From contig JAJYTW010000021.1 in the NCBI GenBank assembly GCA_021792855.1, forward strand, positions 1 through 35,858: a stretch of DNA of 35,858 nt. Reading direction: 5' to 3'. The notes beneath the pieces are model-generated. The model had not been told where the DNA came from. It did no database searches and worked only from the letters and a program-made list of their open reading frames with translations. This document shows positions 23,188 to 31,342 of the stretch, one piece after another (within the stretch, counting starts at the first letter, position 1; each line of letters opens with the position of its first letter). The DNA comes from Actinomycetes bacterium. GTDB lineage: Bacteria > Actinomycetota > Actinomycetes > Streptosporangiales > Streptosporangiaceae. The translations under genes and the position numbers were made by a program.

Positions 23188-24074
23188 AGATCCTCCCCTA
23201 GTTCATAGCTGCCGACGTCGGCGGCGTCGACGGTGCCCTCGCTCAGCGCGTCGTACCGGGCCATCCGGGCCAGCGGGGCGTCGCCGAGCCGGTCCACGAT
23301 CGCCGCGATGAGTGCCTCGACCAGCGCCAGGGCCGGCGTGAGCGCGTCGAACGGGGACGGCGAGGCCACCGAGGACGTCAGGATCACGTCGGCACGGGCG
23401 GCCAGCGGCGACAGGTACGGGTCGGTGCACGCGATCAGCGTCGCCCCCTGGTCCTTGCCCTGTAGCGCCAGCCGGACCGTGTCGTGCTGGTACCGCCGGT
23501 AGTCGAAGGCGACCAGGACGTTCGTGCGGCCGATGTCCAGCATCGAGCTCATCCGGTCGGCGCCGGCCGAGGAGACCACATGCACCCGCGGCCGCAGGAT
23601 CCGCAGCTGGGCGGCGAGGTACTCGGCGAGCATCGAGCTGAACCGGCCGCCGATCAGCGTGATGGCGTACCTGGAGTCGGCGAGCAGCCGGACGGCCTGC
23701 TCGAACTCGGCCCGCGGCAGCCGGGCGAAGCTGGCGGAGATGCCGCCGCACAGCATCCGCTCGGCGCGGGCCAGCGCGTCCCCCGGCGGCTCGGCCCGCT
23801 CGGCATGCAGTTCCAGCGGGGACGACAGCCGCGCGGCGACCTCCGCCTTCAGGGACTGCTGGAAGTCCGCGTAGCTGTCGAAGCCGAGCTTGCCTGCCAG
23901 CCGGAGCACGGTCGGCGGGCTGACTCCGGCGGCGGCGGCCAGCCGGGCGACCGGCTCAAGGCCGCGCACCGGGTAGTCGGCCATCAGCGCCCGGACCACC
24001 TTGCGCTCGGCGGGCGTCAGCTCGGCGAGCCGGAGTTGCAGCCGTTCGGCGACGGTCTCCTCCCCGGGCGGCAT
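23184..24074 (-). CDS. RpiR/MurR-family transcriptional regulator with SIS domain
   Basis: Regulator of 296 aa. The N-terminal RpiR HTH domain spans about 1-77 (LTPAERKVVRALMADYP..., SPPTVLRLAGKLGFDSYADFQ). The SIS domain covers about 125-255 with ITLIGGRFSS and a VLVAFDYRRYQHDT strand typical of phosphosugar-binding sites, although in amino acid gene clusters the ligand need not be a sugar. It lies inside the operon, 4 nt after the GS-like gene and overlapping the amidohydrolase, so the operon probably makes its own regulator. The inverted repeat at 25615-25634 is the best candidate site. Confidence 0.9.
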   Translation of the reverse strand: MPPGEETVAERLQLRLAELTPAERKVVRALMADYPVRGLEPVARLAAAAGVSPPTVLRLAGKLGFDSYADFQQSLKAEVAARLSSPLELHAERAEPPGDALARAERMLCGGISASFARLPRAEFEQAVRLLADSRYAITLIGGRFSSMLAEYLAAQLRILRPRVHVVSSAGADRMSSMLDIGRTNVLVAFDYRRYQHDTVRLALQGKDQGATLIACTDPYLSPLAARADVILTSSVASPSPFDALTPALALVEALIAAIVDRLGDAPLARMARYDALSEGTVDAADVGSYELGEDL

Positions 24075-24078
24075 CTGG

Positions 24079-25536
24079 CTACCACCGCCACCGGGTGGCG
24101 GCCACCACCTGCTCCGGGCTGACCCCGGCGAACAGGTCGGCCTCGGCTCGCCGGACCGCGAGGAACGCCTCGAACAGCGGCTCCCCCATCGCCTCGGCGA
24201 GCACGTCGCTGGCCTGCAGGGCGGCGGCCGACTCGGGCAGCGAGGTCGGCAGCCGGCCCACGCCGCGGGCGCTGAGCTCGGCGTCGGTGAGCCCGGCCGG
24301 GTCGCCGACGATCTCCGCGGGCAGGGTTGCCCCGGCGGCGATCCCGGACAGCCCGGCGGCGAGCACCGAGCCGACCACCAGGTACGGGTTGGCCGCGAGG
24401 TCGAAGCACTTGACCTCCAGGTTGGCCCGGATGTCCCGCTCCCCGGACGAGCCAGTGACCAGCCGCAGCGCCGCCTCCCGGTTCTCCCGGCCCCAGCACT
24501 GGTACACCCCGGCCCAGTGCGACGGGACCAGGCGCAGATAGCTGGCCACGCTCGGGGAACCGATCGCGGTCAGCGCCGGGAGCAGGTCGTGCACCCCGCC
24601 GGCGAACGCCTCGCCCTCCTTGGTCAGCCCGTACCTGCCGTCCCCTCCGGTCAGCAGGTTCGAGCCGTCCCGCCACAGGCTGAGGTGCACGTGCCCGCCA
24701 TTCCCGACCCCGCCCGCGACCACCGACGGCGCGAACGAGGCGAGCAGGCCATGCCGCTGGCTGACCGCCCGGATGGTCTGCCTGACCAGCACGCTGTCGT
24801 CGGCGGCGCCGACGGGGTCGTTCGGCGCGATCGAGATCTCCAGTTGCCCGGCGGCGTACTCCGGGTGGAACTGCTCGACCACGATGCCCTGGGCCTCGAT
24901 GGCCTCGATGACCTCGCGGGAGTAGTCGGAAAGCTCGATGATCCTGGTCATGCCGTAGCCCGGCCCGTCGCACGCCGGGACGAAGCGGCCGTCCTCGTCG
25001 TGCCCGACCGCCCACTCGATCTCGAAGCTCATCCGGGCGGTGAACCCCTGCTCGGCCGCCCTGGCTACCTGTGCCCGCGCGAAGCTGCGCTGGCAACCGG
25101 CGTAGGCACGGCCGTCCTGGGTGTACCGGTCGACCGGTGCGAACGCCCAGCCAGGCTGGGCGGCGAGCGGGGTGGCCCGGTCCAGGGCGGGGATCAGCCG
25201 CAGGTCGCCGCCGGGCCCGCCGATGTGGGGGCTGGTGGTGATGCTGTCGTCGACTCCGAACACGTCGAACACCGGCGACATGCCGATGCCCCAGCCGGCC
25301 GCCCGCTCGAACCGGCCGAGCGGCGCGGCCTTCACCCGGGTGACGCCCGCGTTGTCCACGAAGCACAGCGCGACCACGGTCACGCCCGCCGCCTCCAGGC
25401 GCCTGGCGACCGGGCCGGCCAGTCCGGTCAGGGCCGCGCGCTCGCTCGCGGTCAGGATCACCGGGCCGGCCGCGGCCTCCTGGCTGACCTCGGCGGACGG
25501 GACCGGATCCGCGGCTTCGGACGGTCGCATGGACAC
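24079..25536 (-). CDS. Glutamine synthetase-like protein (gamma-glutamyl-amine/amide synthetase type)
   Basis: GS-family enzyme of 485 aa. Active-site landmarks are present: SFEIEWAV, EQFHPEYAAGQLEIS, GNGGHVHLSLW, SYLRLVPSHWAG, ENREAALRLV and DIRANLEVKCFDLAANPYLV. The protein lacks an adenylylation tyrosine loop of housekeeping GlnA and resembles GlnA-like enzymes that use amines or other acceptors instead of ammonia. It is the first gene of an operon with RpiR, FluG-type and M20 amidohydrolases and a permease. Start choice: GTG at 25536 with AGGTG five bases upstream; an ATG at 25530 is nearly as good. An open extension to 25611 has no site. Acceptor substrate unknown; ATP-dependent gamma-glutamyl ligation is the family reaction. 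Confidence 0.88.
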   Translation of the reverse strand: MSMRPSEAADPVPSAEVSQEAAAGPVILTASERAALTGLAGPVARRLEAAGVTVVALCFVDNAGVTRVKAAPLGRFERAAGWGIGMSPVFDVFGVDDSITTSPHIGGPGGDLRLIPALDRATPLAAQPGWAFAPVDRYTQDGRAYAGCQRSFARAQVARAAEQGFTARMSFEIEWAVGHDEDGRFVPACDGPGYGMTRIIELSDYSREVIEAIEAQGIVVEQFHPEYAAGQLEISIAPNDPVGAADDSVLVRQTIRAVSQRHGLLASFAPSVVAGGVGNGGHVHLSLWRDGSNLLTGGDGRYGLTKEGEAFAGGVHDLLPALTAIGSPSVASYLRLVPSHWAGVYQCWGRENREAALRLVTGSSGERDIRANLEVKCFDLAANPYLVVGSVLAAGLSGIAAGATLPAEIVGDPAGLTDAELSARGVGRLPTSLPESAAALQASDVLAEAMGEPLFEAFLAVRRAEADLFAGVSPEQVVAATRWRW

Positions 25537-25582
25537 TGACGCACCTCGCTTCGGCTCGGCTGGCAAAGAACGGGTGTGCGAA

Positions 25583-25611
25583 GCGTTACACGAGAGCCAA
25601 GAGTGAGTCAA
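25583..25611 (-). promoter_or_regulatory. Candidate promoter of the GS-like operon
   Basis: On the minus strand TTGACT (25611-25606) and TAACGC (25588-25583) are 17 nt apart, a plausible -35/-10 pair. The -10 is 46 nt before the GTG start. It lies in an AT-richer stretch immediately downstream of the inverted repeat at 25615-25634. Confidence 0.45.
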
Positions 25612-25614
25612 TAT

Positions 25615-25634
25615 GTAATGGATGAATCAATTAC
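25615..25634. promoter_or_regulatory. Inverted repeat, candidate RpiR operator
   Basis: GTAATGGATGAATCAATTAC agrees with its reverse complement at 16 of 20 positions. It touches the upstream side of the predicted -35, where RpiR-type regulators could activate or repress the operon that encodes the RpiR protein. Confidence 0.45.
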
Positions 25635-25706
25635 CCCGGCGACCTGCGCAATTAGCACGGGCGCTGACGTGGCCGCAATACCCCTATAGGTATATAACGG
25701 AGTGCG

Positions 25707-25789
25707 GCCCGGGCTCAGGCGGCGCGGTTGAGCGGGTCGGGCAGCGCGTGCCCGGGCTCAGGCGGCGCGGTTGAGCCGGTCGAGCAGCG
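25707..25789. repeat. 43-nt tandem duplication at the 3' end of the ketopantoate-reductase gene
   Basis: Segments 25707-25746 and 25750-25789 are identical at 38 of 40 positions. The second covers the last codons and stop of the gene at 25758-26735; the first repeats these codons beyond the stop. It looks like a recent slippage or unequal exchange that left the gene intact. Confidence 0.85.
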
Positions 25790-26735
25790 TGGCGCAGGCG
25801 TGCACGGTCGCCAGGTGCGGCACCTCGATGCCGAGTCCCGCAGCGAGTTCGGTGACGGCCCCGGTCATGCAGCCAAGCTCGAGCCGCTTCCCCGCCTCCA
25901 GGTCCTGCAGCATCGACGTCCGGTGGTCGCCGACCGCGATCCCGGCCTCCAGGCGGCGGTCGAGCGAGACCGGGAAGGTGATCCCGAGCCGCTCAGCGAC
26001 CTGCGCGCACTCGCCGAACACCGCCCGCAGCAGCGCGACCATCTCCGGCTCGCTGCCAAGCTCGCCGAGCGTCGCCCTGGTCAGCGCGGTGATCGGGTTG
26101 AACGCCACGTTGCCGAGCAGCTTCAGCCAGATCTGGTCCCGCAGTCGCCGTTCCACCGGCGCCTTCAGACCGCCGGCCGCGAACGCCCGGGAGATCTCGG
26201 TGCACCGCTCGCTCACCGAGCCGTCCGGCTCGCCGATCGTGAACCTGGTGCCCTCGATGTGCCGGATCACGCCGGGCTCGACGATCTCGGTCGAGCAGTA
26301 CACCACGCAGCCGATGTTGTGCTCGGGGCGGATCGACCGGGCGATCACGCCACCCGGATCGACGCTCTCCAGCCGGTCCGGCAGCCCCTCCGGCGCGCCG
26401 GAGGACTGGAAGTACCACCACGGGATGCCGTTCTGCGCCCAGATCACCGCGCTGCCCGGAGCCAGCAGTTCGCCGAGCCGCGGGGTGATCTCCGGCAGGC
26501 TGTAGGCCTTCAGCGCCACGAACACCACGTCGGCGTCGGCGACCGCCTCGATCCGGTCGGTCGCCTCCGGGTGCGCGGTGAAGTCGCCGCGCGGCGAGGT
26601 CACCTGAACGCCGTTCGCCCGCATCGCGGCCAGGTGCGCGCCGCGGGCGATCAGCGTGACATCCGAGCCGCCCCGGGCCAGCGCGGCCCCGACGTAGGCG
26701 CCGATCGCCCCGGCGCCGAGCACGGCGAATCGCAT
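25758..26735 (-). CDS. 2-dehydropantoate 2-reductase family protein
   Basis: NADPH-dependent ketopantoate reductase family (PanE/ApbA), 325 aa. The N-terminal Rossmann motif is LGAGAIGAYVGAALA, VALKAYS is the expected motif II, and the C-terminal domain has DQIWLKLLGNVAFNPITALTRATLGEL and EVPHLATVHACATLLDRL, with the usual catalytic lysine and substrate contacts. The start ATG is one base after the stop of the acyl-CoA synthetase gene, so the two are co-translated. PanE makes pantoate for coenzyme A, but many members act on other 2-oxo acids; pairing with a CoA ligase suggests a catabolic role. No panB or panC is nearby, so I give no symbol. Confidence 0.88.
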   Translation of the reverse strand: MRFAVLGAGAIGAYVGAALARGGSDVTLIARGAHLAAMRANGVQVTSPRGDFTAHPEATDRIEAVADADVVFVALKAYSLPEITPRLGELLAPGSAVIWAQNGIPWWYFQSSGAPEGLPDRLESVDPGGVIARSIRPEHNIGCVVYCSTEIVEPGVIRHIEGTRFTIGEPDGSVSERCTEISRAFAAGGLKAPVERRLRDQIWLKLLGNVAFNPITALTRATLGELGSEPEMVALLRAVFGECAQVAERLGITFPVSLDRRLEAGIAVGDHRTSMLQDLEAGKRLELGCMTGAVTELAAGLGIEVPHLATVHACATLLDRLNRAA

Positions 26736-26736
26736 C

Positions 26737-28317
26737 TCAGCGCCCGCCTTCGGGCCCGCCGGCCCCGCCCGCGAGCACGACCTCGCCGACCCGCCTGCGC
26801 TGCACCTTGCCGGTGGCGGTGCGCGGGATCTGGTCCAGGATGTGGATCTGCGCCGGAACCTTGAACTGCGCCAGCCGGCCACCGCAGTGCTCGATCAGCG
26901 TTCTGGCGTCCACCGACTCCGGGTCGGTCTCCTCGGTCAGCGTGACCGCGGCCCCGACCAGTTCGCCGTACTTCTCGTCCGGGATGCCGAAGCAGACCGC
27001 GTCCCGCACTGCCGGATGCGCCAGCAGCACCTGCTCGATCTCGGCGGGCGAGATGTTCTCCCCGCCGCGCAGGATCATCTCCTTGATCCGGCCCTCCAGG
27101 TAGAGATAGCCGTCTCGCAGCACGCCGCGGTCACCGGTCCGGAACCAGTCGCCGAAGAACGCCTCGGCGGTCGCGGCCGGGTTGTTCACGTAGCCGGACA
27201 TCACGCCGGGACCGCGGATGACCACCTCGCCTGGCTCGCCGTCCGGCAGCAGCGTGCCGGTCTTATCCGCGATGCCGATCTCGATCCCGGTGGCGATCCC
27301 GACCGAGCCGGGAATGCGCGCCGCCGGCGGCAGCGGGTTGGACGCCATCTGATGGCTGGCTTCGGTCATGCCGTACGCCTCGAGCATCGGCACGCCGTAC
27401 TCGGCCTCGGCCCGCGCCAGCAGTGCCGGGGACAGCGCCGAACTGCACGAGCGGGCGAACCGCAGGGTGGCCGGCGCGCCCTCCTCATCGCGCCGGTCCA
27501 GGATCATCTGATGCAGGGTGGGCCCGGCCGACAGCCAGGTGGCGCCGTGCTCGCGGGCCTGCCGCCAGAACCGGACCGGGGTGAACCGGCGCGGCACGAT
27601 CACCGAACCGCCCGCGGCCAGCGCCGCGAACGTGGACGCCACCAGGCCGTGCACGTGGAACAGCGGCATCACGCAGAACGAGACGTCGTCCGGGCCAAGC
27701 TGGTAGTGCGCGGCGATGGTGCGGACCGACGCCATCAGGTTGCGCTGGGCTAGCGGCACCTGCTTCGGCCGGCTTGTGGTCCCGCTGGTGTGCAGGACCA
27801 CGGCGACGTCATCAGGCTGGCCGGCGGCGAAGTCGTCGGCCGGGCCGATCTCGGCGTCGTCGGCCCCGGCCAGCACCGGCGGGGCGTCGTCCCGCGGCCG
27901 CGCGGTCAGCACGTCGATCCCGCAGGCCCGCGCCGCCGCGATCGCCGCCTCCGGCCTGCTGGCCGGGACCACGAACACCCTCGGCTCGATGTCTCGCAGG
28001 TAGAAGTCGTACTCGGGCTCGGTGTAGGCCGGGTTCAGCGGCGCGGCGGCCGCGCCGAGCGCGGTGATCGCGAACAGCACCTGGACGATGTCCGGGCCGT
28101 TCGGGAGCGTCACGGCGACCCGGTCCCCGCGCCGTACCCCCGCCGCCGCCAGGCAGCCGGCCAGCCAGCGGACCCGGTCGGCAAGCTGGCCGAAGGTCAG
28201 CGTCTGACCGTCATCGGGGACGACCAGGGCCGGCCGGGCCGGGTCGCGCTGGTCCAGAATCGCGCTCAGCGCCTCCCCCGGCTGCTCGCCAGTCACCCCG
28301 CTGGTCGTCTCGGTCAT
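26737..28317 (-). CDS. AMP-forming acyl-CoA synthetase (oxalyl-CoA synthetase-like)
   Basis: ANL-superfamily adenylate-forming CoA ligase, 526 aa. The P-loop-like motif is LHTSGTTSRPKQVPL, followed by PLFHVHG, the adenylate site YGMTEASHQM, WFRTGDRG, the hinge GRIKEMILRGGENISP, and the C-terminal lysine in PRTATGKVQRR. The exact HTSGTTSRPK-x-VPL form is typical of the AAE3/Pcs60 group, which activates oxalate, so oxalate or another small dicarboxylate is a reasonable guess. AGGAGG lies seven bases before the ATG at 28317; an open extension upstream is not supported. It forms an operon with the ketopantoate-reductase-family gene. Confidence 0.88.
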   Translation of the reverse strand: MTETTSGVTGEQPGEALSAILDQRDPARPALVVPDDGQTLTFGQLADRVRWLAGCLAAAGVRRGDRVAVTLPNGPDIVQVLFAITALGAAAAPLNPAYTEPEYDFYLRDIEPRVFVVPASRPEAAIAAARACGIDVLTARPRDDAPPVLAGADDAEIGPADDFAAGQPDDVAVVLHTSGTTSRPKQVPLAQRNLMASVRTIAAHYQLGPDDVSFCVMPLFHVHGLVASTFAALAAGGSVIVPRRFTPVRFWRQAREHGATWLSAGPTLHQMILDRRDEEGAPATLRFARSCSSALSPALLARAEAEYGVPMLEAYGMTEASHQMASNPLPPAARIPGSVGIATGIEIGIADKTGTLLPDGEPGEVVIRGPGVMSGYVNNPAATAEAFFGDWFRTGDRGVLRDGYLYLEGRIKEMILRGGENISPAEIEQVLLAHPAVRDAVCFGIPDEKYGELVGAAVTLTEETDPESVDARTLIEHCGGRLAQFKVPAQIHILDQIPRTATGKVQRRRVGEVVLAGGAGGPEGGR

Positions 28318-28386
28318 TCGCTGGCCTCCTGATGCGTCGTGCGCGCCGTGGCGCGCGGCGGCGGCGCCGCGCCCGGTCCCCGGGGG

Positions 28387-28451
28387 AGACCGCGCGGCCC
28401 GGTCCGCGCGGTCTGCTGCCACGCGGCGGGCCGGCCCGGGGCCGGCCCGCC
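28387..28451 (-). terminator. Double hairpin terminator after the ABC1/UbiB gene
   Basis: Two perfect hairpins sit in the 135-nt gap. Segment 28425-28451 has a 12-bp stem (GGCGGGCCGGCC) with a 3-base loop and begins one base after the UbiB-like stop on the minus strand. Segment 28387-28414 has an 11-bp stem (AGACCGCGCGG) with a 6-base loop. Together they should stop transcription before the acyl-CoA synthetase gene. No T tract is present. Confidence 0.75.
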
Positions 28452-28452
28452 C

Positions 28453-30108
28453 CTAGTCTGCCTGGCCCGGAACGAATGCGACAGACCCGCCCGCCTGAGC
28501 GGCCCGCCAGGCCGCCTCGGCCGCCCCGATCGGGGTGGCCGGCGGCCCCTGCACGAACGGCCAGATCTCCTCGGCGATGCGACGCCAGTCGGCGGTCGCG
28601 CGCAGTTCCCCGATCACCGCGAACAGGCCCAGGTTGATCCGCTGCAGCACCACGTAGGACCGCGGGATGCTGGCGTACTGCGCGACCGGGCTGCGCACGT
28701 CGAAGAACCGGCGGACGACGGAGGTCGCGTACTCCGGCGTGATCGTGAGCGGCCCGGGCCGCCGGATCGTCTCATAGAACACGGCAAGGTGATCGACCAC
28801 GGTCTCGGTGCTCAGCGGCGCGCCCGGGCGCAGGAAGCCGGCCGTTTCCATCGCGCGGCGGAACGCCTCGGGATCCTGCCGTACGCACAGGTTCTGTGCC
28901 ATCTGCATCACCGGCAGCAACTCGTCGGCGGTGAAGTGCTTCACCAGGCCGAAGTCGAGGAAGGTGACCTTGCCGTCGCCGTGGAACAGGTAGTTGCCCG
29001 GGTGCGGGTCCCCGTTGAAGGCCCTGATGTCGTACAGGCTGCGGAAGACGAACCGGAAGATCGTCTCGGCCGCCAGGTCCCGCTCGTGCTGCGGCCACTG
29101 GAGGACCTCGGCGAACCTGGCCCCGACGGCTAGCTCGCTGGTCACCACCCGGCGGGTGGACAGTTCGTCGACGATGGCCGGGACCGAGATCGTCGGATGC
29201 CCCTGGTAGTACCGGGCGACCAGGGACTGGTTCGCCGCCTCCCGGCGGTAGTCGATCTCCTCGATGATCCGTTCCCGCAGTTCGTGCAGCAGCGCGTCGA
29301 CGTCCTGGGCCGGTGCGGTGATCTTCAGCATCCGGCGCAGCAGCGCCACGTTCCGCAGGTCGGCGGCGATCGACTCGGCGATGCCGGGGTACTGGACCTT
29401 CACGGCGACCGCCCGGCCGTCGTGGGTAATCGCCCGGTGCACCTGGCCGATCGACGCGGCGGCGATCGGCTCGGGGTCCCACTCCGCGAACGCGCGCTCC
29501 GGCGGCAGGCCGAGTTCCTCGGCGATCACACCGGCGGCCAGGTCCGCACTCATCGGCGGCACGCTGTCCTGCAGGCGGCTGAGCGTCTGCCGGACCTCCG
29601 GCGCCAGGCCGTCGTCGAGGTAGCTGGCCATCTGGCCGAGCTTCATCAGCACGCCCTTCATCGCCCCGAGCGTCTGCGCGACGTCGTCGGCGGTCTGCAG
29701 GGCGAGGTCCTGGCGGAGTCGCTGGCGCTGCTCGCCGGCCGCCGCGAACAGCGCGGGGGCGCTCGCCGCGTACCTGGCGCCGCCGCGGGCAACCAGCAGC
29801 AGGGCGGCCATGCTCCGGCGCGCCCGCACGCCCGGCCCGCGCCCCGCGGCCAGGCCAGCCACCCGACCGGCCACCGGGCCAGCCGACACCAGGTTGGCCG
29901 CTGCTGGGCCAGCCTGCACCGGACCAGCCTGCACCGGGCCAGCCTGCACCGGTGCCGGGCCGCCACCCGGGCGGCCGGGTCGGCCGGCCGGCGACCCGCG
30001 ATGACGCGACCTGCCGAGCAGGAACAGGCCGGCGCCCGCGGCCGTCGCGGCGGCCAGCCAGGGCGCTGCCCGCCGGAGGCCCCGGCGGCCCGGCATCCGC
30101 CGCCTCAT
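28453..30108 (-). CDS. ABC1/UbiB-family atypical kinase
   Basis: Protein of 551 aa in the ABC1/ADCK/UbiB family of atypical kinases or ATPases linked to isoprenoid lipid and quinone metabolism. A membrane segment near 13-31 precedes a disordered linker with three VQAGP units (54-68). Family motifs follow: KLGQ at 156-159, the Ala-rich AAASIGQVHRA loop, VAVKVQYPGI, GDPHPGNYLF and LDFGLVKHF. The KxGQ and DFG motifs are intact. The ATG at 30108 overlaps the DUF2236 gene by ATGA; a longer open frame upstream is a shadow. The last residues are a regular tail. Confidence 0.88.
   Translation of the reverse strand: MRRRMPGRRGLRRAAPWLAAATAAGAGLFLLGRSRHRGSPAGRPGRPGGGPAPVQAGPVQAGPVQAGPAAANLVSAGPVAGRVAGLAAGRGPGVRARRSMAALLLVARGGARYAASAPALFAAAGEQRQRLRQDLALQTADDVAQTLGAMKGVLMKLGQMASYLDDGLAPEVRQTLSRLQDSVPPMSADLAAGVIAEELGLPPERAFAEWDPEPIAAASIGQVHRAITHDGRAVAVKVQYPGIAESIAADLRNVALLRRMLKITAPAQDVDALLHELRERIIEEIDYRREAANQSLVARYYQGHPTISVPAIVDELSTRRVVTSELAVGARFAEVLQWPQHERDLAAETIFRFVFRSLYDIRAFNGDPHPGNYLFHGDGKVTFLDFGLVKHFTADELLPVMQMAQNLCVRQDPEAFRRAMETAGFLRPGAPLSTETVVDHLAVFYETIRRPGPLTITPEYATSVVRRFFDVRSPVAQYASIPRSYVVLQRINLGLFAVIGELRATADWRRIAEEIWPFVQGPPATPIGAAEAAWRAAQAGGSVAFVPGQAD
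29909..29953. repeat. 15-nt tandem repeat in the UbiB-like gene, 3 copies
   Basis: CCAGCCTGCACCGG plus one variable base repeats at 29909, 29924 and 29939. It encodes the VQAGP units in the linker between membrane segment and kinase domain, and stays in frame, so the copy number could vary without breaking the protein. Confidence 0.85.
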
Positions 30109-31034
30109 GCCCGCCGGGCCGCACGGACCCGGGCCGCGATCCGCTGCCGCGCCTCGAGCACGCCAGGCTGGCCGAGGAAGACCGCGTCGAGCACGCCGAG
30201 CGCCTGGCTGATCTCGGTCCGCCGGTCCGGCGTGAGCGGCTCGTCCGGGAAGTCGTACATCGCCCGCGCCCAGTCCGGCAGCGAGCCGATCACGCCGGCC
30301 CTGATGTCCTGCCAGATCTCGGCCAGGTCGGCGTCCAGGCCGGGCGGATCCAGCAGGTACCCGACCGACTCCCTGGCCGCCGGGGAGGCGACCAGGACCG
30401 GCCGGACCGAGTCGAGGTAGCCGACCAGCGCGGCAGCGGTGTCCGGGACCTGGTCCCGCGGGATCCCGACCAGTTCGGCCGCGGTCACCATCTCGGCCAC
30501 GTAGGCGTCGGCATCCTGGCCGGTGAGCGGGACGCCGAACAACTCGCGGGCGACCAGGGTGGAGTCGACCAGGGCGGCATGCACCCAGAGCAGCAGCGCG
30601 GGATCGCTGGCCTCGTACCGCTGCCCGGTGACCTCGTCCACACCGGTGACATGGACGTGGATGCGGCGCACCCGCGCGGCCACGCGCTCGGCGTCGGCGC
30701 GCGAACCGAAACTGACCGTGGCCAGGTAGCCGGAGGTCGCCGCCAGCCGGCCGACCGGGTCCTGGCGCCACTGGCTGTGCTGCTCCACCCCGGCCATTGC
30801 CAGCGGGTGCAGCGCCTGGATCATCAGCGCCCGCAGTCCGGCCACCGGCGTCGACGCGTCCGCCGCGGTCCGCCACGTCACACTGGCCGGTCCGAAGAAC
30901 CCGTCGTCCGGCCCGTGGTCGGGCACGCCGCCCACGAACGCCGCCGCCGAGCGCTCCAGCAACCCCGTCGCGTCCGGATAACCCTCGCGCGCCTGCTCCG
31001 TCATCCCCGCATCGCCCATCCCCGCATCGCCCAT
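30105..31034 (-). CDS. DUF2236 / MpaB-like oxygenase family protein
   Basis: Protein of about 309 aa in the DUF2236 family, related to MpaB and latex-clearing heme oxygenases. Visible motifs: RALMIQALHPLAMAGVEQHS with the candidate axial histidine, ATVSFGSRADAERVAARVRRIHVHVTG, and DPALLLWVHAALVDS. The protein has no obvious signal peptide. The start is uncertain: ATGs at 31034, 31019 and 31004 each lie in a copy of a 15-nt repeat, and the frame remains open to 31115. I chose 31034 because GGGTG lies eight bases upstream. It overlaps the UbiB-like gene by ATGA. Substrate unknown. Confidence 0.82.
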   Translation of the reverse strand: MGDAGMGDAGMTEQAREGYPDATGLLERSAAAFVGGVPDHGPDDGFFGPASVTWRTAADASTPVAGLRALMIQALHPLAMAGVEQHSQWRQDPVGRLAATSGYLATVSFGSRADAERVAARVRRIHVHVTGVDEVTGQRYEASDPALLLWVHAALVDSTLVARELFGVPLTGQDADAYVAEMVTAAELVGIPRDQVPDTAAALVGYLDSVRPVLVASPAARESVGYLLDPPGLDADLAEIWQDIRAGVIGSLPDWARAMYDFPDEPLTPDRRTEISQALGVLDAVFLGQPGVLEARQRIAARVRAARRA

Positions 31035-31046
31035 CCCCGCATCACC
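31002..31046. repeat. 15-nt tandem repeat at the DUF2236 gene start, 3 copies
   Basis: CATCCCCGCATCGCC repeats at 31002, 31017 and 31032 (the last with one change). Each copy carries an in-frame ATG on the minus strand, encoding GMGDA units, so the repeat creates alternative starts. The rest of the 31047-31342 gap holds the divergent promoter area; I see no gene in it. Confidence 0.8.
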
Positions 31047-31342
31047 CGCCAAGCGATCGCCGTCCGCCGGCGCGCGGCCCGCCAGGCCGCCGCCCGCTCG
31101 CGCCCTCCCCGTCAACGTACCTACCGCGCCGGGTGGACCGCGCCATCGGACCGGGCGGCCGCGCGCCGGCGAAACCCGGCCGGAGCCCTGCCAGAAAACG
31201 CACTATCAAGGGATAAAACAGAAGCTCCGGACTCTCTAGCCCAATGTGAGGCAACTCATAGTCCTGTTCTCTCATTCAGCATGTGCCCGGGTTGCCGGTG
31301 CTCCAAGGTAGGGGTGTCCTGTTCCCTATCGAGGTCTCCTCC

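Noticed and set aside
24079-25536. Housekeeping glutamine synthetase glnA
   Set aside because: Context (amidohydrolases, permease, RpiR) and altered sequence around conserved sites fit a GS-like gamma-glutamyl ligase better.
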